NCBI GenBank assembly: GCA_013287095.1 | Contig: JABDEJ010000096.1 | Coordinates: forward strand, 1-7,019 | Direction of reading: 5' to 3' | Source of the DNA: Bacteroidota bacterium | GTDB taxonomy: Bacteria > Bacteroidota > Bacteroidia > CAILMK01 | DNA length: 7,019 nt | In this document: piece by piece, positions 1-4,910 of the stretch | Layout: every line of letters starts with the position of its first letter | Numbering within the stretch: position 1 is the stretch's first letter | The notes under the pieces: model-generated | The model's input: the letters and a program-made list of their open reading frames with translations, nothing else | Database searches by the model: none | What the model was told of the DNA's origin: nothing | Made by a program: the position numbers and the translations under genes

Positions 1-1029
1 CCTGAAACTTGGGTGCATGTGATAAGGGACTCCAAATTCCTGTGCAACAGTTTGAACGATAGGACTTATAGCAGAATAATGAATACTGCAGATATTAGGG
101 AATAAATGATGTTCAACCTGGAAATTCAAACCTCCTACAAACCATGTGAGCAATTTATTTTTAGGGCCAAAGTTGGCCGTAGTACGCATTTGATGAATGA
201 TCCACGCATTTTCCATCTGGCCGGCTTCGTCCGGTATCAGATGTTCCGTTTCTTCTACCACATGTGCAAGCTGAAATACGATGCCCAATATAGCTCCCGC
301 CACGAGGTGCATGGTCATAAATCCTATAATAAACTGCCACCAGGTAACATGAACCACAAGCAACGGAATAACAATAAGATAAGAATAATAAACTAGCTTT
401 CCTGCAATGGTTTTCAGGAGCTCACTTGTTGGATGTTTGCCGGATTTTGTCCCGACCATACCTTTTCTGGCAAAGCGTACATAGTCTTTCAGAAATACCC
501 AGAAAAAACTGGCAAAACTATACACGGCCATAAAATAATATTGCTGAAAGCGATGTATCTTTTTATAATCCTGTCTTGGCGACAATCGCATCATGCTTGT
601 CACTTCCAGGTCTTCATCTATTTCATGGATATTTGTATAAGTATGGTGTATGCCATTGTGCGTAATCTTCCACATGTAGCCGCTGCCGCCAATAAGGTCC
701 ATGGAATATCCAAGAATTTTATTAAGCCATTTGTGACTGGAATAAGAACCATGTAATGCATCATGGGCGATTGAAAATCCAATTCCAGCAGTTGCCACGC
801 CCATTGCCACACAAAGCAACCACATACCCCAAATAGGCACTATGTTGCTCAAAATAAGTGCATAAGAACCAAAATAAACTCCAAATATCGTTACGGTTTT
901 CAATACCATATTGAAATTTGAATTTGTGGAAACATTTTTATTCTTGAAGTATTGATCAACCCTTGACCTGAGTTCGCTTACGAAATCCTTACCTTCTCTG
1001 TTATAGAACTTTATCGCCGCTTGCGCCAT
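1..1029 (-). CDS. Membrane acyl-CoA (front-end type) fatty acid desaturase, C-terminus cut by window edge
   Basis: This is the N-terminal 343 residues of a di-iron membrane desaturase, which inserts a double bond into an acyl chain using O2 and electrons from a reductase. Seen directly by translating the minus strand: histidine boxes HDALHG (residues 89-94), HNGIHH (124-129) and QVEHH (304-308). Hydrophobic spans lie at about 45-88, 164-180 and 212-258, and a conserved-looking QLAHVVEE sits at 253-260. A Gln starting the third box is typical of front-end and linoleoyl-CoA-type desaturases. There is no N-terminal cytochrome b5 domain, as usual in bacteria. The reading frame is open to position 1, and family members are usually about 360 residues, so roughly 20 residues are missing. 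The ATG at 1029 is chosen because the MAQAAIKFY opening fits the family and a promoter match lies just upstream. Regiospecificity and the true substrate (acyl-CoA or lipid-bound chain) cannot be read from the sequence. Confidence 0.93.
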   Translation of the reverse strand, partial: MAQAAIKFYNREGKDFVSELRSRVDQYFKNKNVSTNSNFNMVLKTVTIFGVYFGSYALILSNIVPIWGMWLLCVAMGVATAGIGFSIAHDALHGSYSSHKWLNKILGYSMDLIGGSGYMWKITHNGIHHTYTNIHEIDEDLEVTSMMRLSPRQDYKKIHRFQQYYFMAVYSFASFFWVFLKDYVRFARKGMVGTKSGKHPTSELLKTIAGKLVYYSYLIVIPLLVVHVTWWQFIIGFMTMHLVAGAILGIVFQLAHVVEETEHLIPDEAGQMENAWIIHQMRTTANFGPKNKLLTWFVGGLNFQVEHHLFPNICSIHYSAISPIVQTVAQEFGVPYHMHPSFR

Positions 1030-1056
1030 AAAACATTTATTACCCCTATTTGTTTA

Positions 1057-1089
1057 CAAAATTATACAATATACCACCAACATTCCAAA
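1057..1089 (-). promoter_or_regulatory. Putative Bacteroidota promoter of the desaturase
   Basis: Read on the minus strand, TTTG (1089-1086) is followed after 21 bp by TAATTTTG (1064-1057), a full match to the Bacteroidota -33 TTTG / -7 TAnnTTTG consensus. It lies 28 bp before the desaturase ATG, which predicts a leader of about 20 nt. AT-rich DNA makes chance matches possible, but position, strand and spacing all fit. Confidence 0.6.
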
Positions 1090-1113
1090 TTTAAGTGCTT
1101 ATAAATTTAGATG

Positions 1114-1434
1114 TTACAACTTTAAATTTTCTTTGTGCCTCTTTTTATCCCTCGTAGATTTCTTCTCCATATTTTCAACAAAAGCCTTTTCAAGATCAAC
1201 GCCTGTCTGATTGGCAAGGCATATCAATACCCAAAGCACATCGGCCATTTCATCCTCAAGATTATCTTTATCTCCTTCTTTAAATGATTGCTCTCCATAA
1301 CGCCTCGCCATGATCCTTGCCAACTCCCCTACTTCTTCCATAAGAACGGCAGTATTGGTAAGTTCCGAAAAATACCGGACGCCAATGGTTTTTATCCAAT
1401 GGTCAACTTGTTCCTGTGCGTCTTTAAGAGTCAT
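1114..1434 (-). CDS. MazG-like nucleotide pyrophosphohydrolase (all-alpha NTP-PPase)
   Basis: This is a 106-residue single-domain member of the MazG/all-alpha NTP pyrophosphohydrolase superfamily. These enzymes hydrolyse (d)NTPs to NMP plus pyrophosphate, usually to remove non-canonical nucleotides. The Mg-binding signature EExxE(n24)ExxD is visible: E33, E34 and E37 in LMEEVGELAR, then E62 and D65 in EDEMADVLW. The C-terminus is basic (KKSTRDKKRHKE), as in small Bacteroidota homologues. The frame stays open 51 codons further upstream, to an ATG at 1587, but that part merely translates the inverted-repeat element and resembles no known domain. MTLKDAQEQVDHWI at 1434 matches the family start. 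The gene lies downstream of dtd on the same strand, a pairing I recall from Bacteroidota genomes, so co-transcription is likely although a 163-bp spacer separates them. Substrate preference is unknown. Confidence 0.88.
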   Translation of the reverse strand: MTLKDAQEQVDHWIKTIGVRYFSELTNTAVLMEEVGELARIMARRYGEQSFKEGDKDNLEDEMADVLWVLICLANQTGVDLEKAFVENMEKKSTRDKKRHKENLKL

Positions 1435-1441
1435 AATAAGG

Positions 1442-1592
1442 GGTAAGTGATAAGTGGTAAGCAGTAAGTGAAAAAATACCCAACTTGTACGTATAATACG
1501 TAAAAATCGCATTTTTAGTTTCTCCCAGCAAATATAAGTAGAACTCGCTTTGTAATATTTTGGCGTAAGCAACTTACCACTTATCACTTACC
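1442..1592. repeat. 151-bp segment bounded by 20-bp perfect inverted repeats (MITE-like or opposed heptad repeats)
   Basis: The left arm (1442-1461) is the exact reverse complement of the right arm (1573-1592). Each arm is built from TAAGTGR-type heptads: four in a row at 1444-1471, and three on the opposite strand at 1573-1593. The 111-bp interior contains a perfect 15-bp palindrome (1488-1502) and a 7-bp-stem hairpin with a CGC loop (1501-1517). The segment begins 5 bp beyond the dtd stop codon and ends 7 bp before the MazG-like ATG, so it fills the gap between them. No target-site duplication is obvious. It may be a small non-autonomous mobile element, or two opposed heptamer tracts. Confidence 0.75.
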
Positions 1593-1597
1593 ACTTT

Positions 1598-2050
1598 TTA
1601 CTCTTTATCCTTCGAATCCATAAAAATAGTTACCGGGCCGTCATTTTCAAGGTTGATTTTCATATCCGCACCAAATATCCCTGTCTTTATGGATTTGCCA
1701 AGTTCCTTTTCAAGAGATAAAATGAATTTATCATATAGTGGCATAGCAAGTTCAGGTTTCGCAGAGCGGATAAATGAAGGGCGGTTTCCTTTTTTGGTGG
1801 AAGCAAAAAGAGTGAACTGACTTACCAATAAAATATCCCCATTGATCTCCTGAACCGATAAATTCATCAAACCTTTTTCGTCGCTGAATATGCGCAATCT
1901 CACTATCTTACCGCACATCCATTCGAGGTCTTTATCGGTATCGGCTTCTTCCCATCCGGCCAAAACCAGCAGGCCTTTATTAATGAAACCTGTCACGGTT
2001 CCATCTACTTTGCAGGAAGCAAAATTGACCCGCTGAATGATAACTCTCAT
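1598..2050 (-). CDS. dtd: D-aminoacyl-tRNA deacylase
   Basis: This is a complete 150-residue DTD, the usual family length. It is a cytosolic homodimer that hydrolyses the ester bond of D-aminoacyl-tRNAs (and Gly-tRNA-Ala), keeping D-amino acids out of translation. Recognisable motifs are the MRVIIQRV start, SQFTLFA (residues 77-83), GNRPSF (88-93), and the C-terminal NDGPVT (136-141) containing the chirality-proofreading Gly-cisPro pair G138-P139. The start is fixed by the family N-terminus; no Shine-Dalgarno sequence precedes it, which is normal for Bacteroidota. It appears to head a two-gene unit with the MazG-like gene. The DNA directly upstream is degenerate heptad repeats (2069-2110) rather than a recognisable promoter, so its transcription start is unclear. 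Confidence 0.96.
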   Translation of the reverse strand: MRVIIQRVNFASCKVDGTVTGFINKGLLVLAGWEEADTDKDLEWMCGKIVRLRIFSDEKGLMNLSVQEINGDILLVSQFTLFASTKKGNRPSFIRSAKPELAMPLYDKFILSLEKELGKSIKTGIFGADMKINLENDGPVTIFMDSKDKE

Positions 2051-2068
2051 GGAGGCAAGTTAGGGAAT

Positions 2069-2110
2069 GATTAATTATCAAGGATCAATTACCAATGATC
2101 AATTATCATC
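2069..2110. repeat. Degenerate heptamer tandem repeat, six units
   Basis: Forty-two bases read as six imperfect 7-mers that alternate GATCAAT-like and TATCAAT-like units, giving an obvious 14-bp period: related 14-mers start at 2069, 2083 and 2097. The tract lies about 20 bp upstream of the dtd start codon, where a promoter would be expected. Confidence 0.6.
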
Positions 2111-2171
2111 CCGATGGGATTCTGAAAATGCTTGTGCGTATATTTCTACCAATATCATCCCTACGGGATTC
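2104..2171. repeat. Two copies of a short ATCCC-n3-GGGAT palindromic repeat
   Basis: Two 19-bp copies (2104-2122 and 2153-2171) have the form TATCATCCC-nnn-GGGATTC. They are identical except for the loop, which is GAT in the first and TAC in the second, and their starts are 49 bp apart. Each can form a 5-bp stem with a 3-nt loop. They lie between dtd and the REP next to the transposase gene. They look like members of a dispersed palindromic family, which I infer rather than know. Confidence 0.55.
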
Positions 2172-2224
2172 AAAACCTTTAATTACAGCAAAACTTTATT
2201 GATTAAACAATAATTTAATTCCCC

Positions 2225-2248
2225 TCCCCGGTCTGTCTCCTGACAGAC
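2225..2248 (-). repeat. Left REP-type hairpin, inverted relative to the right-hand array
   Basis: GTCTGTC (2231-2237), loop TCCT, and GACAGAC (2242-2248) form a perfect 7-bp hairpin. All 24 bases are the exact reverse complement of 3064-3087 in the fourth right-hand unit. The transposase gene is therefore bracketed by the same hairpin in opposite orientations. The copy lies 67 bp before the gene's ATG. Confidence 0.8.
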
Positions 2249-2315
2249 AGTAACTTAACTCAAACCAAAACAACCAATAAAATATTTAACTTGCCCTCAA
2301 GCAAATAAAATAAAT

Positions 2316-2873
2316 ATGCAAAGACCTGGGGAGATTCGTAATTCAATAATGCTTCTTAACGAAGTGTACTTCTGGACAGACACAGTAAAGGATTGGAAGC
2401 ATTTATTGAAGCAGGACAAGTACAAACAAACCATTATTGATAGCTGGAAGCTGTTAAAGGAAAGGAACCTGATAAATATATACGGCTTTGTGATCATGCC
2501 CAACCATCTACATGTTATATGGGAAATGCTTTCAAAAAACGGCAAAGAAATACCACATGCCAGTTTTAACAAATTTACTGGCGCATATATCATTAATGAT
2601 TTAAAGGAAAACCATAAAGCTGTACTACCCTATTTTAAGGTAGAAGAAAAAGAAAGAGGATACCGGGTTTGGCAACGCGACCCTTTGGCCATCTTGATGG
2701 ATTTTAAAAATAAGCTGGAGCAAAAGTTAAATTACCTGCACCATAACCCATTGCATGAACGATGGAATTTGTCAGAAAAGCCAGAACTTTATCCTTGGTC
2801 ATCGGCAAGATTTTATGAAACAGGGGTAGATGATTTTGGCTTTTTGACACACTACCTGGAGCGGTTTGGATAA
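2316..2873 (+). CDS. REP-associated tyrosine transposase (RAYT, Y1 HUH / IS200-like family)
   Basis: A complete 185-residue single-domain Y1 HUH nuclease. Such enzymes nick single-stranded DNA at hairpins and form a covalent phosphotyrosine link; RAYTs are the chromosomal, domesticated-looking relatives linked to REP sequences. Visible motifs: GFVIMPNHLHVIW (57-69) with the metal-binding HUH pair H64/H66; WQRDPLA (119-125); LNYLHHNPLHERW (138-150) with probable nucleophile Y140; and the typical C-terminal YPWSSARFYETG (159-170). All catalytic residues are present and the frame is intact, so the protein may be active. There is no OrfB/TnpB partner and no IS605-type ends. Hairpins flank it on both sides (2225-2248 and 2888-3090), which is what separates a RAYT from a plain IS200. 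The ATG at 2316 gives a family-like length; an internal Met12 is an alternative start. No promoter consensus was found, so expression may be low. Confidence 0.92.
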   Translation: MQRPGEIRNSIMLLNEVYFWTDTVKDWKHLLKQDKYKQTIIDSWKLLKERNLINIYGFVIMPNHLHVIWEMLSKNGKEIPHASFNKFTGAYIINDLKENHKAVLPYFKVEEKERGYRVWQRDPLAILMDFKNKLEQKLNYLHHNPLHERWNLSEKPELYPWSSARFYETGVDDFGFLTHYLERFG

Positions 2874-2887
2874 TCAACACAAGCAAT

Positions 2888-3090
2888 TTGATTGTGAGCT
2901 TATTCTGGTCTATCTGGTGACAGACCGGGGAATGGAGAATTGATTGTGAGTTTATTCTGGTCTATCTGGAGACAGACCGGACAATGGAGAATTGATTGCG
3001 AGTTTATTCCGGTCTGTCAGGAGACAGACCGGACAATGGAGAATTGATTGCGAGTTTATTCCGGTCTGTCAGGAGACAGACCGGGGAATG
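2888..3090 (+). repeat. Four tandem 52-bp REP-type units downstream of the RAYT gene
   Basis: Units start at 2888, 2940, 2992 and 3044, exactly 52 bp apart; the fourth loses similarity after about 47 bp. Each carries a hairpin. Units 3 (3009-3032) and 4 (3061-3084) have perfect 10-bp stems, CCGGTCTGTC against GACAGACCGG, with an AGGA loop. Units 1 (2907-2926) and 2 (2959-2978) have GGTCTATC against GACAGACC, giving one mispair, with loops TGGT and TGGA. Between hairpins is a conserved linker containing GAATTGATTG and GAGTTTATT. The array starts 15 bp after the RAYT stop codon. It could act as transposase substrate and also fold at the 3' end of the transcript. Confidence 0.92.
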
Positions 3091-3231
3091 GGCTATTCAA
3101 CAGATAAATATCCCGGGTCAATTATAAAGCAAAAAGGGACATGTTATTTGATGCGGTAAGGAATCAATGTGCAAATTCCAAATGAGCAAATATGCAAATG
3201 AAACAAGTATACAGGCTTCTACTTGCTAACC

Positions 3232-3250
3232 CCTTATCCCTAACCCTTCT
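3232..3250 (-). repeat. Short dispersed repeat, copy A
   Basis: Read on the minus strand, these 19 bases match 16 of 19 positions of 4889-4907, next to the palindrome between the PD40 and WG genes. The common form is roughly AGAAGGRTTARGGATRAGG. Two such copies 1.6 kb apart in inverse orientation suggest a dispersed intergenic family. Confidence 0.4.
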
Positions 3251-3254
3251 GTCC

Positions 3255-3278
3255 GTGGTCGGTGTCCTCACCCACCAC
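3255..3278. repeat. REP-like hairpin with a TCCT tetraloop, different stem from the RAYT-flanking REPs
   Basis: GTGGTCGGTG (3255-3264) pairs with CACCCACCAC (3269-3278) at 9 of 10 positions around loop TCCT (3265-3268). Stem length and loop sequence match the left RAYT-flanking REP (TCCT), while the stem sequence is unrelated. A second, longer-range pairing is possible between 3264-3273 and 3324-3333 (9 of 10). Confidence 0.55.
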
Positions 3279-3437
3279 CTTAACTAAACAACATTGGGAA
3301 GAAAACCTTATAGGTTTGGGCGAGGGTGACGACAAATCCGAAAAAATATTCCTTCATAACTGACTGAATAAATATAAGTTGAAAAATATTTTTAGGGAAT
3401 ACCCACCCACTTGGGGGTTTCGCTATATATGTATAAT

Positions 3438-3465
3438 AGGCGTCAGGAATCAGGCGTCAGGGGTT
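3438..3465. repeat. Degenerate heptamer tandem repeat, four units
   Basis: Four consecutive 7-mers of the form AGGnnTC: units 1 and 3 are identical (AGGCGTC), unit 2 is AGGAATC and unit 4 is AGGGGTT. The same 7/14-bp periodicity occurs, with unrelated sequence, at 1444-1471 and 2069-2110. Confidence 0.55.
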
Positions 3466-3594
3466 AGTGCTGGCGCGTGATGGAATGCATCACTAAACAT
3501 AAAATCATGTTGTATCACACAAATCACATAAAATCACACTTGTCCCGCCCGTCCCGACTTATTCTGGGATCTTTTCCGGGAGTTTAGATAATTC

Positions 3595-3662
3595 CCCGCA
3601 GATCGCGCTGAAGAGCGCGGAACTTATCGCTTTGCTGTTAAAAATCTGCGGAAATCTGCGGG
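3595..3662. repeat. Palindromic element: 9-bp outer inverted repeat around a GC-rich hairpin
   Basis: CCCGCAGAT (3595-3603) is the exact reverse complement of ATCTGCGGG (3654-3662). Immediately inside the left arm is a perfect hairpin CGCGCT-GAAG-AGCGCG (3604-3619). The right arm is doubled as two direct AAATCTGCGG copies. The element is GC-rich within an AT-rich region and is followed by no T-tract, so it resembles a dispersed palindromic repeat more than a terminator. Confidence 0.6.
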
Positions 3663-3961
3663 AGATTCTACAACAAAACGCACGTTGCATTTAAATACAT
3701 GGTAATGAATATATTAAATGGTAAAAAAGTGTGTGTGGGTTTACAATATTTACAGGTTGTAACCCCAAATGTGACACCTAACCCACTCATTACAAAAAGA
3801 TAAACAAGGAAACTTAAAGAAAAACTCAACAATGTAAACCCGCGATGGCAGAGAAAACGAAGAGCGAGAGCGAAACAGGAAACATAAAGCATATAATTTT
3901 TTAATCTTCCAATCTTTTAATTTTCAATTTCCCTATGTTTACAGCTTAATTAAGAACTACT

Positions 3962-4846
3962 ATGATAAAATGGATTGCCCTTCTACTTATAATTAACATT
4001 TCCATCTTTAAATCTTTTTCCCAGGTACCCACCACAGATATATATCTGCTGGATATGAAAGCAAAACATGGGAAATTCATTTTTTCCAACCCTCAAAAAA
4101 TATCTGACTGGAAAGGCTATAACAATCAGCCATATTTCACCCCGGATAAAAAGTCCATTTATTATGTATCCTATCGTAACAAACAATCTGATATATATAA
4201 GTACGATATCGGTTCTAAAGCCACCACTCAGTTTACAAATACTACTGAAGATGAATATTCTCCGAAACTGACCCCGGATGGCAAATATATAAGTGTGGTG
4301 AGGGTGATGAAAGATTCATCTCAACAGCTCTGGGAATTCCCGATTAATGGCGGAATTCCAAAACATTTGATGAAAGGCCATGATTCTATTGGGTATTACT
4401 GTTGGGTGAAGAACGAGGTATTGTCGGCCAATGTGCCTGAACCTATGAAACTTGAATTAACCGACACCATTCCCGGCTCACATAACGTGGCTGTTGTGAA
4501 AAATGTAGGCCGCTCCTTGCAGGTTATTAATAACAAACTCATTCTCTTTGTTCAGAAACCAACCAGTAAAAAAGACAGTGTCAGCAACATAAGCGCACTT
4601 TATCAAGGAAAGACTTTTAAACTTGTGGATTGTCTTCCCAATTGCGAAGATTTTGCATTTGGGTCTAAAAACACCTTTTTCATGGGCAAAAACGGGAAAC
4701 TCTATAAATACAAGCTCGGGAAAGACAAAGACTGGGTCGAAATTGCAGACTTCTCAAATACTGAATACAAAAACTTCTATCGTATTGTCTTCAACAAAAA
4801 AGGAGACAAAATTGCATTGGTCAGCTACCAGGGCAAAAAGCCTTGA
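3962..4846 (+). CDS. Exported PD40/TolB-like beta-propeller protein
   Basis: A 294-residue protein with a clear signal peptide (charged MIKW, hydrophobic residues 5-16, likely cleavage near S20/Q21), so it should leave the cytoplasm; no lipobox cysteine follows. The mature part contains at least two WD40-like PD40 (TolB) blades: QPYFTPDKKSIYYVSYR followed by SDIYKYDI (56-83), and SPKLTPDGKYISVVRV followed by QLWEFPINGG (100-131). Further blades appear degenerate (about 176-294). Similar proteins of about 290 residues recur in Bacteroidota as uncharacterised TolB-family proteins. There is no peptidase catalytic domain of the kind fused to PD40 propellers in DPP-IV-like enzymes. It ends 64 bp before the convergent WG gene. 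The ATG is chosen because it gives a well-formed signal peptide. The binding partner is unknown; a scaffold or ligand-binding role is only a fold-based guess. Confidence 0.8.
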   Translation: MIKWIALLLIINISIFKSFSQVPTTDIYLLDMKAKHGKFIFSNPQKISDWKGYNNQPYFTPDKKSIYYVSYRNKQSDIYKYDIGSKATTQFTNTTEDEYSPKLTPDGKYISVVRVMKDSSQQLWEFPINGGIPKHLMKGHDSIGYYCWVKNEVLSANVPEPMKLELTDTIPGSHNVAVVKNVGRSLQVINNKLILFVQKPTSKKDSVSNISALYQGKTFKLVDCLPNCEDFAFGSKNTFFMGKNGKLYKYKLGKDKDWVEIADFSNTEYKNFYRIVFNKKGDKIALVSYQGKKP

Positions 4847-4874
4847 TTGAAAATCTACAAAACCCTACCAATTC

Positions 4875-4894
4875 CCTTCTCCAATTGGAGAAGG
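4875..4894. terminator. 20-bp palindrome between convergent genes, possible bidirectional terminator
   Basis: CCTTCTCC-AATT-GGAGAAGG is a perfect palindrome in the 64-bp gap between the PD40 and WG stop codons, where a shared terminator is expected. Neither side has a T-tract, so it is not a textbook intrinsic terminator. Its right flank (4889-4907) resembles the repeat at 3232-3250, so it may be a dispersed repeat serving as a terminator. Confidence 0.4.
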
Positions 4895-4910
4895 ATTAAG
4901 GATGAGGCGA

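Larger units (their letters stand above)
3091..3961. other. Long gene-free region rich in short palindromes and repeats
   Basis: I see no convincing gene in these 871 bases. The longest frame (3668-3892, minus, 74 codons) is low-complexity and has no recognisable motif. Besides the repeats listed separately, it holds GCAAAT-like words spaced 7-8 bp apart (3171-3199), a 6-bp-stem hairpin AAACCT/AGGTTT (3303-3317), GTGATG/CATCAC (3477-3493), and a 9-bp inverted repeat GGGTTTACA/TGTAAACCC (3737-3745 and 3833-3841). AAT-containing pyrimidine-rich repeats lie at 3901-3928. A partial -7 match (TATGTTTA, 3934-3941) precedes the PD40 gene but lacks a suitably spaced TTTG. Confidence 0.6.

Noticed and set aside
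106..756. Two plus-strand reading frames of 96 and 107 codons
   Set aside because: They lie entirely antisense to the desaturase, whose histidine boxes prove the minus-strand frame.
1435..1587. N-terminal extension of the MazG-like protein starting at 1587
   Set aside because: The extra 51 residues only translate the inverted-repeat element, contain no family motif, and the family N-terminus begins at 1434.
2196..2213. Intrinsic terminator TTATTG/CAATAA
   Set aside because: The stem is only 6 bp, entirely weak pairs apart from one G-C, no plus-strand gene ends before it, and it is expected by chance in AT-rich DNA.
2888..3090. CRISPR array
   Set aside because: The four units are directly tandem at 52 bp with no unique spacers, contain hairpins in every unit, and have no cas genes nearby; they fit REP units beside a RAYT.
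2225..3090. Complete IS200/IS605 insertion sequence
   Set aside because: The protein has RAYT-type features and there is no TnpB partner; one hairpin on the left against four tandem ones on the right is unlike the defined left and right ends of an IS.
3668..3892. 74-codon minus-strand frame with hydrophobic stretches
   Set aside because: Low-complexity AT-rich sequence, no recognisable motif, no promoter or family resemblance; the hydrophobicity follows from base composition.
3934..3941. Promoter of the PD40 gene (TATGTTTA)
   Set aside because: Only a seven-of-eight -7 match with no TTTG at the right distance; kept as a remark, not as a feature.
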